A stretch of 64,000 nucleotides of DNA, taken from positions 167,202,652 to 167,266,651 of the forward strand of contig OY757012.1 of NCBI GenBank assembly GCA_963580285.1, in the 5' to 3' direction. Positions 33,019 to 43,092 of the stretch are shown one piece after another. The notes under the pieces are model-generated. The model worked only from the letters and a program-made list of their open reading frames with translations, searched no databases and was not told the DNA's origin. How positions within the stretch are numbered: the first letter of the stretch is position 1; every line of letters starts with the position of its first letter. The stretch is from Lucinisca nassula. Taxonomy: Eukaryota > Mollusca > Bivalvia > Lucinida > Lucinidae. The translations under genes and the position numbers were made by a program.

Positions 33019-33064
33019 GGGTCACTGATGAGGCTTTATTAGCCGAAACTACGTAGTATGACCC
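33019..33064 (+). ncRNA. Hammerhead ribozyme motif (GUA triplet), downstream copy
   Basis: It is identical to the motif at 31182-31227. Stem I is GGGTCA/TGACCC (33019-33024, 33059-33064), core CTGATGA (33025-33031), stem II GGC/GCC, GAA (33045-33047), stem III ACTACGTAGT (33048-33057), cleavage predicted after A33058. Two exact copies imply recent tandem duplication or selection on the motif. Confidence 0.8.
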
Positions 33065-33198
33065 ATCTTCTTTCTTATGAATGTTTTCATTGCTCTTAAA
33101 GGAACTCATTTTTGATTTTTATTAATGTTCCTGATTGTACATTGTGGGTACTTGTTGGAATCACCTTGATAAGGCAATTCTAACAACATCTGTTTTAA

Positions 33199-33419
33199 CC
33201 CTTTTTGTATCAAATGGAATCTTCCTCCTTATATATACCAGGAGACCATTTCAAAATTAAGGGGTGTCAGCTTGTATTTTCTTCAAATTTTATTCGGAAA
33301 ATGGATTAACTTTTCACACACAGTGTAGGCCCTGATCAGACGCCGCGTTCTGCGGCGTCTGATCTGGGCTTGCACTGTTTGCAAAGATAGCCGTTTTGGG
33401 GTTTCCGGTACTAAATGCA
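33199..33419. mobile_element. TTAA-type MITE family 2 with both TTAA sites
   Basis: TTAA occurs at 33195-33198 and 33420-33423. It starts CCCTTTTTGTATCAAATGGA and its interior palindrome is GATCAGACGCCGCGTTCTGC / GCGGCGTCTGATC. It ends GGGGTTTCCGGTACTAAATG. Confidence 0.75.
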
Positions 33420-33529
33420 TTAACAGAGTAATAGAAATTATCCTCAGTCCTTCTTATCTGGAGCTATGGTTTTCATTGCTTTAAGGAAATCATTTTATTC
33501 CCATCCCATTCCTACTGTTCTCTTCTCAG

Positions 33530-33577
33530 GATACAGAGAGCTGGAAGCCAAAGAAAACGGAGCAAAGCCAAACACAG
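33530..33577 (+). CDS. Exon of the TALPID3-like protein, 16 codons
   Basis: A strong pyrimidine tract (CCTACTGTTCTCTTCTCAG) precedes a 48 bp phase-0 exon encoding DTESWKPKKTEQSQTQ, followed by a GTTTGTAAAT donor. The phase at both sides is 0, matching the end of the exon at 11322 and the start at 42215. The peptide is hydrophilic linker sequence with no recognisable domain, so the call depends on splice signals and phase. Its position between two repeat blocks, in otherwise frameless DNA, supports it. The donor lacks the usual A at position +3, making it somewhat weak. Confidence 0.5.
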
Positions 33578-33689
33578 GTTTGTAAATTATTATATTATAG
33601 ATGAGCTACATAAATAAAAAAAGTGTTCTCAAGCATGTGAACTCAATGAGAATGCAATTCAACCTGAAAACTTCCTTATTCATAGTACA

Positions 33690-34971
33690 GCCAACTCTGT
33701 CTGAATGCGAGGAAAACTCTGTATGAGGAATACCCTATTTTTAGCTTGGCTGTTTTCGAAGAAAACGACGAGGTATTGTCATAGCTCTGTCGTCGTCTGC
33801 GTCGTCGTCGTGCAAAAACTTGGTTATTTTGTAATATCTCTGTCATTACTGAATATATTAACTTGAAACTCGGAATAGTTGTTCATTATGAAAAGGGGAA
33901 CTCATACCAATAGGTGAGGTAACCCTCAAAATATTTTTGGCATAGTTATGCCCCTTTTTTAATGTAGAATTTTATGCAAAAACTTGGACATTTTGTAATA
34001 TCTCTGTCATTACTGAACATATTTACTTGAAACTCGGACAAGTTGTTCATTATGAAAAGGGGAACTCATACCAATAGGTGAGGTAACCCTTAAAATATTT
34101 TTGGCACAGTTATGCCCCTTTTTCGACTTAGAATTTTTATTTAACTAAAAGAAACGGCAGCCGAGTGTTGGCACCCGCATGCGGTGCTCTTGTTGTATTT
34201 TGGAATACCCTCTCTGTATAAGGAATACCCTGCCTGTATGAGGAATACCCTGTATGTATAAAAGAATACACTGTGTATATGAGAAATATCATGCATGTGT
34301 GAGAATAAACTGTCTATATGAGGAATACCCTGCATTAATGAGTAATACCCTATCTGTATGAAGAAAGCCCTGCATGTATGAGAAATATCATATCTGTATG
34401 AGGAATACCCTGCATTTATGTGGAATACACTGCCAGAATGAGGAATGCCCTGTCTTTATGAGGAATACCCTACCTGTAACAGGAATGTCCTGGGTGTATG
34501 GGGAATACCCAGCCTGTATGAGGAATACTCCATATATATGAGGAATGCCCTGCATGTATGAGAACACCCTGTCTAACTGAGGAATACCCTGCCTGTATGA
34601 GGAATATTGTGTCTACATGAGGAATACCCTGCTTGTATGAAATAACCTGCCTGTATGGGGAACACCCTATCTGTATGAGGAATGTAAACCATGAGGAATA
34701 CCATACCTGTATAAGGAATACCTTGTCTATCTGAGGAATACCCTGCATGTATGAGGAATAATCTGCCTGTATGAGGAATACCCTATCTGTATAAGGAACA
34801 CCCTGCATGTATGAGAAATACCCTATCTGTATGAAGAATATGCTGTATAAGGAATATCATGCATATAATATGCAATACCTGTGTGTATGATGAATGCCAT
34901 GTCTGTATGAGGATTACCCTGTTTATGAGGAATATACTATCTGTTTGAAGAATATCCGGTTAGCATGAGAT
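33690..34971. repeat. 20 bp satellite array (CTGTATGAGGAATACCCTGC)
   Basis: Imperfect 20 bp copies of GAGGAATACCCTGCCTGTAT run from about 33700. They are interrupted by an element at 33743-34194, then continue at 34195-34971. The same array resumes at 35315-35520 and 40690-41165. Reading frames in it (for example IPHTDSVFLIQAGYSSYRQG-like repeats on the - strand) are by-products of the repeat. Confidence 0.8.
33743..34194 (+). mobile_element. Short Helitron-like element in the satellite
   Basis: It begins after CCCTATTTTT with AGCTTGGCTGTTTTCGAAGA, then GTCGTCGTCTGCGTCGTCGTC in place of GTCCG. Two units of about 187 bp follow with AAAACTTGG.CATTTTGTAA and GAACTCATACCAATAGGTGA. The 3' end GGCACCCGCATGCGGTGCTC, TTGTT is shared with 28494. 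Confidence 0.7.
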
Positions 34972-34983
34972 ATGTCCTGCCTG

Positions 34984-35314
34984 CACTGGCCCCGATAGCT
35001 CAGTTGGTAGAGTGTCCGCTCCGGGGAACGGGAGGTCACGAGTTCGATCCCGGGCCGCGACATACCAAAGTCGTTAAAAATGGTACTAGCTGCTCCTCGC
35101 TTGGCACTTAGATTTACGGGGAAGAGCTAGGACTGGTCGATCAAGTGTCAGGATAATGGGACTGGGTGTGGTATCATGTAATGTGTCTGGGACATGATAC
35201 TTCAGTGAGGCAGCACTATAAAAGTGAGCATTGAGCTCCCTGTCGCAACCAGACACCGTCGTGATATGACTGAAAAATTGTTGAAAGCGACGTTAAACCC
35301 GAATTCACACACAC
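34984..35314 (+). mobile_element. tRNA-derived SINE, 331 bp, with 12 bp target duplication
   Basis: ATGTCCTGCCTG flanks it on both sides (34972-34983 and 35315-35326). The head carries a good A box (TAGCTCAGTTGG, 34996-35007) and B box (GAGTTCGATCC, 35040-35050), the pol III internal promoter. The body has GGGACTGGGTGTGGTATCAT, and the tail is AAAGCGACGTTAAACCCGAA then CACACACA. The 3' CGACGTTAAACCC is shared with the other SINEs of the window. Confidence 0.9.
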
Positions 35315-35520
35315 ATGTCCTGCCTGTATGAGAAATACCCTGAATGGGGAATACCCTGCATGTTTGAGGAATACCCTGCATATAGAAGGAATATCCTAGG
35401 TGCTAGTGTGCATGAATAAAACCAAGCCAGTATGAGAACGATGTCCTGTTTGTATGAGGAATGCCCTATATGTATTGGGATTACTTTCTGTATGAGCAAA
35501 ACACTGACTTCATGAGGAAT
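35315..35520. repeat. 20 bp satellite array, middle part
   Basis: This continues the GAGGAATACCCTG array, more degenerate. It stops at TTCATGAGGAAT (35520), where the broken nuclease-like gene begins. Confidence 0.7.
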
Positions 35521-38500
35521 TGAGACGATGAAATACTTCTGTGGCAGCTTCGAAAACATTCCAAAATAGAGGCAGCGGCAATGATCTGCAGGATCTGTAA
35601 TTATTAGGCCTGTCACGCAGACTTTTTGCCTTTACCAGCAAAAGCAGAAACCGTATCACATCCTGTAAATGCATGGAAGAACGGGAGTGCATTAGAACGA
35701 GGACCAAGTGATTTAACTATATCATGGACTGGAATATAGTGAAAAATTTTCGCTTTACCAAATGCTAACCAAGTAACCATAATGTCGCAATATTAAGATC
35801 GCTGAATACCGAAATGGCCAGTACTGCAACATCTGTATCAGAACTATCAATGATAATGCGCTGACTACCTGTTACAGATGCATGCTTGGCATGAACAAAC
35901 ATTCGTGTGTCCGAATCTTCGTGATTACATGGAGAGAGCACAGCCTTATCTAACTATTTATTGCAGATAACATCTTCCCCTTTAGTAACAATTACAAGCT
36001 TGTCGGTTTTACAAGTTATTATTTTATTTGCTCAGTATTCAAATAAGTCTGATTTGTTTTGGTCACACCTTAGGAAACTATTCCATGCTTTGGGCGGTCT
36101 ACTTTTATCACTTTCCTTCGGTTCCCTGTTCCTCTTTTCAGTCTGGTACCTGCTTTAAGAGTGTCCAGGCGATACACGTCAAAGACAACATCTACTATAT
36201 TGTATTTTTTGGTATATGCTTCTATATGGGGTGTTATAATTTCATTTGCATAATCATTTGCATAATCATTGAAAGTTTCAATGCCCCCGGATATTTAGCA
36301 TTGACCAATGCTGCACCATCGATAATTACAGTTTCAGCAGTTGGTTCATTTGTAACGTTTGTAATTGTCCTCTCTAGAACATCCACAAGTTGTGATTTTA
36401 CTCCAGAGTTAATCATCCCATTTTGAGATAATGATGGAGGGCAGTTCTGATTTTCATGGGGAAAAAACTCCTTAAGGTCACAATTTCTGCTCTGGTGGGA
36501 AATAAACAGTCGTGAAAAAAGCTAGCAGTCTTCCTTAAAACTCGCAAGTTTTAGTTTTGTCGCTGTGGGATCAGATGGGTCATTGAAACTAGCTTTGTTA
36601 TTATCTGTCAGCTTTGTTGTAAAATTTTCATACTGCCTCTTGCCAGTTTTAATGCTCTGTCTCTGATCGGGCCCATCGGAGTCTAACTGTTGGTTTTCTT
36701 TTGCTCCAGCATTTCAGTGGTTTCTTGCTGTCTAGTCCCCACCGTTGTCTCACCTCTGTGGTTCTTTGATTTTTGTGTTCACGGAGATGTTGCACTGATG
36801 AGTTAGGAGGCCTTCATGCGGACTGAACAAATTATTTGTCTAAATCGCGACGGAAGTAAGGGCGAGGATTGTTAAATCCATTTTGAAGCCACCCAGTGGA
36901 AATCTTCCACTGACCGTTCCAAGGCGGCTCTTCTGTGGCGATTTATTTATGTTGTTGTTTGTTACTTACTGTGTGTATCACTTGTGTCTTTTAATTTTGG
37001 ATGGCCATATGGCCATTTTGTGGGAAAGTAACTGTCCTTATGGCCTTCCTTTGTTTAGGTTTCCATTATGGTCTGGTCGCTTAATGTTTGTATTTCTTTC
37101 CCTTTGGTGTCTTTTATGGGTTGGAGTTAGTTAATTGTATCAATTCCTGATCTTTGTTTTACTTCTACTTAATAAGTTGTGCCATAGTTGTTTTCATGGG
37201 GCTATCTGCTACTTCTTTTGTATCAAGAGCAAAAAGGTCGCTTGAATCTTCCTCAAAGGGGTTACCTAATTCAGATATAGTGGTTTTCAATCTGGTAATT
37301 TTTTCAATGAATTCTTTCTGAAAAGCTGATGTGTCTTCATGGTGTCGCATATTTCCCTTTGCTGATGATTGTCCAGAAATGCTTGTGAATTCATCAACCA
37401 GCCTGCTAATTTCTGGTCCTGCAACCATCCATCTTCTGAGAGCTGCAGGGTCTTCTGTGAGACCTATAGCTCCTCCGTCACCTTTCACGATAGCATTGTT
37501 TAGTTCATGCGTTTGATCAATTCCGATATTGGGAAACACTTTATCAGTTTTACGGATGGCGAAATTACCTCTTGCAAACTCTGCATGAATATCAGGATGC
37601 AAATGTTCCAGGGCTAGCATGTCACAAAGATGAACAGGTAACCACCTAGCATAGTTGATGTGATCAAGTGCAAAAAGGTAAGGGATACTTTCTGACACTG
37701 ATCCTTTATATAACTCAAAGTCACTTTCACGATAGGCCCGAATGAAACAAAAAAATATGATTTCTAAATTGAACACTGTACTCTAGAACTGAAATTGGGG
37801 TACCTTGGCTTCACGTTCACAGCACCAGTCTAAGAATGCCTTGTGTTCCTGTGATTCATCTGCAGCTTCAACTTCTGAGCCATTAAACGCAGTTTTCATC
37901 TAGCTGTAGAGTGATGCAGCTGTGATCTGATGAGCTTGTCGTGTTTTAGCAACATTAGTTCCAGACAAAAAAGAATCAGCTGATCCAGATGACGCAATTT
38001 CTGCCTTTGTCAGAGCAGTAGTCCAACTGCTTCCTTTCAATAGATCCCTAAGTAGTTTTAAAGCAGCCATTTCAATATGCAAACCCCGAACATAATAAGG
38101 CATTTGTCTTCGCCGTATGCTTCTGGCCATTGTCACTGAATTTGTTTGGCTAGTGCAAACAAGGGCTGGTCTGCAGCAATCACTGGCGTCTGTCCAGGAT
38201 TTAAAAATGATGTTGCATTCTTTACCTTATCCATTGAATGTTTCATTGTTGCCACCGAATGAGCTGGCTCTTGCAAAAGAGGCATTAGTGATGATACTTA
38301 CATACACTTTTGGTACTCTTTTATGTGATGCATGACAAGCTGACCAAGATATTGACTCTTCATTCAAATCCACATCAGTCAAATGAACATACTCTAACCA
38401 GTCGTAATCTCTCATGATATTTTTGTAAAGGTAAGTGGAATCAGAAATGGTTGGTCGAGTCTTATGGGTAGATATGGTTCGGGTTTTCTGTTCAGATAAA

Positions 38501-39190
38501 GAGGTTTAACATTTGTGTAAGAATCTGGAAGGGCTGTAATCCGTTTCGAGTTTGGCTTTACCTCCAGAACTCTTAAATTATGTTCTTCACCTTGAGCATT
38601 TTCATTTGGATGTTGAAATAAAGATATCCCAGTGCCATGAAATGAAGTCATTGCAGATGTTGCTGAGAAATTGTGATCTATGTTATCAACTGCCGAGGAA
38701 GTGAATATTATCTTCCGCAGGATAGGGGGACAAACAACACCTTCCTCTATGTACTGTTGTACAGCAACATCACCCAGTTGAGATGAAATTGCAAGAACTC
38801 TATCATATGAAATATGCTTTCGTGTCTACCCAAATATAAGAAGACCAATATAAACAGCAAATGGGGTTTCCCGCTCAAGAGCATGCCTTCTACAGGATGC
38901 ATCTTCTTTGGCGGCCTTACTATGACCTTTAAATTGCAACAGCTGAGCAACTGCAATGTCTGACTTGGCAATGCCATGTTCTAGCTGAGACTGTATATCA
39001 GGCCATGCTAAATCATTGAAACAAGTTCCAGCAAAACCTGTGGAATAGCATTTACATCATAACTGACTTCAAATCTTCCTTTAAACTTTGTTTTGTGCTG
39101 TAATATTTGTGTCCGAACAATCTCAGCCGTTTTTGCCAGCTGCATGGCGTCATTGTCTAACATGCTGACACGGAGTATTTGGGAGACTTA
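35521..39190 (-). pseudogene. Broken copy of a multi-copy invertebrate gene with PIN/FEN1-like acidic motifs
   Basis: Read on the - strand, conserved segments appear in order but in shifting frames. They include ISYDRVLAISSQLGDVAVQQ and GVVCPPILRK..AVDNIDHN (about 38840-38700), TSFHGTGISLFQHP (38650), YDWLEYVHLT (38400), LNPGQTPVIAADQPLFALAK (about 38190), GLHIEMAALKLLRDLL (38080), HINYARWLPVHLCDML (37660), VKGDGGAIGLTEDPAALRRW (37490), LFSRLFISHQSRNCDLKEFF (36480), VIIDGAALVN (36320), HEDSDTRMFVHA, SSDTDVAVLAI, and FHAFTGCDTVSAFAG (35660). I recognise these from uncharacterised multi-copy proteins of corals and molluscs. Stops replace Trp near 38150 (TGA) and 37785 (TAG), with several frameshifts and an insertion of another repeat at about 36790-37165. 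The C-terminus is cut off at the satellite. The DG, E/D-S-DTR, DTD and GCD motifs resemble the PIN/FEN1 nuclease acidic set; that is inference. Confidence 0.75.
36790..37165. repeat. Repeat inserted in the broken gene
   Basis: It contains TTTGTATTTCTTTCCCTTTG and ATCAATTCCTGATC..TTACTTCTACTT, shared with 60780-60890, and a TGGCCATATGGCCA palindrome. Coding similarity to the nuclease-like family is absent in this stretch and resumes on both sides. Confidence 0.5.
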
Positions 39191-40689
39191 CATGAATATT
39201 TCATGACAGTGAACTACACCAGTGTGCCCTAGTAGTGTCAGTAGTTTACTCTATTACAATTAAGTATGATCAATAAAAATTATCAAGTGTCTTGAGTCAC
39301 ACACAGTGATGTCTACGCCCACGAGCGTAGTTTTTAAATGCAATTAACAATAACAAAACATACCAGTAACATACTAAATATCAGTTCTATCATTGCAAAC
39401 CAGACCATTACCTCTGTTTATAAATTATAGAAGAAAACATGGGGTAGGATGTGCATGTGTATGTAGTGGTGTTGGTGTCTGGCCTGGTAGGTGGGTGGGG
39501 TAACCAGTATGTTGGTGTCTACACTCATCCATGTATATTTTTACACATTATATACGCGTAATAGTCACTGTTGTAATGTTATGTATCTGAATTACTGTCA
39601 AGCAGAAAAGAAAACATGACTTTGGGTGATATAATACACTATTTGACAAACATTTATGTAAGAAGTGAATGGCTGACGATTCGTGCCAGTTGCTCCTAGG
39701 TAATGCTCATAATGGTTCATTGTGAAGGTTTTATTTTGCAAATTCCTGACTAGTTTCTTCCAATAATATGGATTTCTTCAGAGGGATGTTCACAATGTTG
39801 GTGTTCCGAGATTTGCGCTGTTTATATACCCTTGGGGCCGGTCAACTGGCCCCCTTATTTGCCGATGCACCCGCATCACGTGTCTAAGACCTCTCACCGG
39901 CCCCCGGGGGCCGGTAACGTCGCTATCGCTGATGCGATTAACCGGCCCCTTTGGGGCCGGTGGCGTTGCTAACCGCCATTTTTGTATTGTTGCACGTGAC
40001 GTTCAGATTGAACTGCATTTCCTGTGTTCAGGAAAGAAAATGGCGGTTATTGAAAGCACCAATATGTCCTCCCTGGCCACTGTTTGCATGTGGCGTCGGT
40101 AGAAGTTTCATTTCCTATATATTTAGGAAAGAAAATAGCGGACATTAAAGCGACTAGATGTCCATGCTGACTGTGATAAAGCAGTCTTTTTGGCGTTATA
40201 AAATGAACCTCATTTGCATTGTGTTTTTATGTTAAATTGTAGAGAACTCGGCATGTTCGCCAGTTCAATGCAAACGTATTGAGCTATCCACGAGGTTGCA
40301 TGTTCATGCACAAACCTGGAGCCTTTTCGTCGCATGGTAACGTGTCAACAATAAAAAACCAAGACAATGTATACTGGTAGTTGACACGACGGCAGAAAAA
40401 ACACCCGACTCGGGATTGTCTTACAATATTCTCCGTCAGGTCGGGATCAATGTTCATGTATAAAACTGGAGTTTTTCAGCCACACACATTTGTATTTGAC
40501 AAACATGGTGTAGTTTTTGTAAAATAAATAGCGCTGAAATGGGGCGCAATTAAAAAACTTGGTGGCCAACTTCAAAATGGACAAATTTACGGTGGCCAAC
40601 TTTCTTATTCTACCTCACTATAACCGATAATGATTTGGTAGAAATTTCATGCTTGTATCACAAACTGAACTATTTTGGTGAAAATTCCC
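39191..40689. other. Upstream flank of the broken gene, with a GC-rich palindromic block
   Basis: It belongs to the 5.2 kb insertion that splits the 20 bp satellite (35521-40689) but has no reading frame. At 39830-39970 several GGGGCCGGT / ACCGGCCCC words alternate in both orientations. Farther right come paired CATTTCCT..AGGAAAGAAAATGGCGG motifs (40016-40046 and 40110-40141). It may be the 5' regulatory part of the mobile gene. Confidence 0.4.
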
Positions 40690-41165
40690 ACTTATCCGGC
40701 ACACTAAACACCCTATCTGCATGAGTAATACCCTGCCTGTTTGAGCAATACAGGGTCTTTTTGAGGAATATCTGAGGAATGTATGAGCAATACTCTGTCT
40801 GAGGAATACCTTGCCTGTCTTAGGAATACCCTACCCTGCTTGTATGAGGAATACCCTGTCTGCATGAGGAATAGAGGAATACCCTATCTGCATGAGGAAT
40901 ACCTTGTATGTATGAGGAATACACTGCCTGTATGAGGAATATCCTGCTTGTATGAGGAATACCCTGTCTGTGTACGGAAAACTTCGTATTGCATGAGGAA
41001 TACCGTGTCTGAATGAGGAATACACTTTCTGTTTGAGGAATATCCTGTCTATATGAGAAATTCCGTGCCAGTTTGAGGAATAGTATGTATGTATGTGGAA
41101 TACCCTGTAGGCATGAGGAATACACTGCCTATATCAGGAATACCCTGCCTGTTTAAAGAATTCTC
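40690..41165. repeat. 20 bp satellite array, right part
   Basis: GAGGAATACCCTGTCTGCAT-type copies resume after the insertion and decay toward 41165. Confidence 0.75.
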
Positions 41166-42214
41166 TAGTATGAGAAATCTTTTGGGACAACAGACATCCA
41201 TATAGGGCACATTAGACTGCACATGCCCAGTTTCATCTGAGTCTTCAACTCTTGCTTGGTGCACATGCTTAAACCAGGCACATATTCTTTTGGTGCAGCC
41301 ATCTAGTCATGTAAATGAAAGATAATGGTCAACCTACTTCAGGGAATTTCCCCTGGAGCAAATTGATTGTTGAGGCAAACAAAAGATGCTTGGCTGAATA
41401 TGTACAGATCCCCATTAAGTGGTACTTTCTTGCTTATTTTGTGCTAAACTTTACAATTTGTTCAACCTGAAGGATCAACAAGTACCAAAAAGCATTTGTT
41501 TTAAAGAATGAACATATTTTAACAATAAGCATGCTGAATATATCAATATGCTACACTCCTCCCCAATTTTCAGCCATTTGTGTTGAATGATTCCAAGTTT
41601 TACCAGACACAGAAGCTGAATAGAAAACAGTGTAGATCCTGATCAGTCGGCTTCCATGAAGCCAGCTCATCTGGATCTTTACTTTTTTTTTTCAACAAAG
41701 GATATATCTGAGCTCAGCATCCCAGGTTAAATAGATCAGGGCCACCCAATGGTCTTCATAATAAATGTTTTAAGTCTTACAAGCTACTAGGTTCAACTTA
41801 ATTGGTCATCTGGTAATCAAGAAGAAAATTTTAAAGAAATTTTACCATATGTCGGATATATTGGCCATCTGACCAGTGCCATTTGAACAAAAAGGACTGA
41901 AACCTTTTTATAACATGTTCATTATAGAATCTTTGTTTCACAATGATCCCCAAAATGTATAGATTATCTTGATAAATGGCGACTTTTGTTAGGATATGAC
42001 ACAGCTATTTAACTAACATGGTTTTCTGCTTTGGAGTCCAACTTGTGCTATAAAGAGGTTGGGGTGTATTGTCTGTCCTGTCTATACTGACCCAGTACAA
42101 AATATGGCTTTGCTTGGTTCAATAGTTTTCAGAGGGAATGTCCAGAATTGTAAATCTCTGTGTGTTCATAAGCATGTCATATTTGTGTGTAATAATTGCT
42201 GTATATTTTTTCAG
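41166..42214. other. Intron with two MITE relics
   Basis: There is a hairpin core at about 41628-41695 (AACAGTGTAGATCCTGATCA). A 3' half of the CACCACAACCTC family lies at about 41925-42070, ending TATAAAGAGGTTGGGGTGTA. The rest shows nothing recognisable. Confidence 0.45.
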
Positions 42215-42274
42215 ACCACCATAGATACATCTGCAGGGAGCCAGCCTGGACCATCACCACTTGACCAGTACTTG
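42215..42274 (+). CDS. Exon of the TALPID3-like protein, 20 codons
   Basis: This 60 bp phase-0 exon lies between GTATATTTTTTCAG and a consensus TTG|GTAAGT donor. It encodes TTIDTSAGSQPGPSPLDQYL, a Ser/Pro-rich linker. The start phase matches the 33577 donor and the end phase matches the 61507 acceptor. The donor is the strongest of the set. No domain is recognisable in this piece alone. A family-1 MITE follows only 32 bp downstream. Confidence 0.6.
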
Positions 42275-42306
42275 GTAAGTTGCTGTGCTGACCATATTTA
42301 CCATAT

Positions 42307-42651
42307 CATTACAAAAAACACGCCTATACAAATATATTGTAAATTTTTCCGCAAAAAAAAATGAAACTTTTATGATGAAAAATTATGTTATTTTTCATAT
42401 TTCTGCTCAAAATATAGAGTGTGGGTACTGGTCATCGAGGCGGTTCTAAGGAGTACCCACAATCTTATGCTCAACATATAGATTGTGGGTACTGGTTAGA
42501 ACACCTCTAACGAGGCGGTCCTAACGAGTACCCACAATCTATATTTTAGAGCAGAAATAAGAAAAATAAGGTTTACCCTGTAAACCCCAGTTTTATCATG
42601 TAAAAGTGGGGTTCAAGGGGGTCAGAATTATATAGGCATGTTTTTGTGATG
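42307..42651. mobile_element. Palindromic MITE family 1 with a doubled palindrome
   Basis: The ends are CATTACAAAAAACACGCCTA and GGCATGTTTTTGTGATG. Two successive TAGANTGTGGGTACT..AGTACCCACAATCT palindromes stand in tandem (about 42416-42543), where other copies have one. Confidence 0.75.
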
Positions 42652-42817
42652 TGGACATATGTGTAAACACAGATGAGACACCTCAGAACAGGGCATCTCA
42701 TCAGGGTCTACCTGTTTGCCACTCATCCAGCTGTTTTAGCCACAACATCAGGTTGTATATTGCACTTGTCCAGCATAGAACAATTATGGTTTGGAGCTGA
42801 GTTGGCTGAATATTTTT

Positions 42818-43060
42818 TTTTGTTTGATTTGAGGTTTAAGGCAGCTGCCAACACTATTTAGGTCATTTTGGAGATGTTGCTTCCAATTTCGTAAGACTTT
42901 CACCCAACATTGAAATGACATCTCAAGCCATGCCGCCCAATTAAATCAATAGGATTTAAATGCATAGACGGTCTTAAACTCGCACCACTTTACCTGTGCA
43001 CACTTAGACCAGACCTCCTAAGCGGTTAAGCAGTACTCGTGTCTACACCGTTTGTTTGCT
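42818..43060 (-). mobile_element. SINE, - strand, diverged
   Basis: It has TTGATTTGAGGTTTAAGGC, AATGACATCTCAAGCCATGC, TTAAATCAATAGGATTTAAA and AGACCTCCTAAGCGGTTAAG in order. Confidence 0.6.
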
Positions 43061-43067
43061 CATTGAG

Positions 43068-43092
43068 GATGACCCCCCCCCCCCTCCCCCCA
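43068..43092. repeat. C-rich homopolymer tract
   Basis: C runs of 14 and 6 are separated by a single T. This is a G4-capable, slippage-prone tract just before the mariner relic. Confidence 0.6.

Larger units (their letters stand above)
31228..33120 (+). mobile_element. Retrozyme-like tandem unit interrupted by a later insertion
   Basis: The stretch after the first ribozyme (31228-31276) is repeated after the second (33065-33113), including CATCTTCTTTCTTATGAATG and CATTTTT. Subtracting the nested element 31277-32730 leaves 383 bp between identical positions of the two ribozymes. The unit contains CTGCAGCTGGTGTTGTGCCG and GTAAAACGTCTCCCCGTAC, shared with 14-261. Tandem units each bounded by a hammerhead are what retrozymes look like. 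No protein is encoded. Confidence 0.65.

Noticed and set aside
34470..34808. Long reading frame of repeated hydrophobic peptide on the - strand
   Set aside because: It is the translation of the 20 bp satellite, in changing frames, without start context or splice partners.
34984..35060. A tRNA gene
   Set aside because: A and B boxes are good, but the sequence continues as a 331 bp SINE with tail and target duplication, and the acceptor stem does not close.
36028..36426. 132-residue + strand frame with membrane-like segments
   Set aside because: It is the antisense shadow of the nuclease-like pseudogene, which has recognisable motifs on the other strand.
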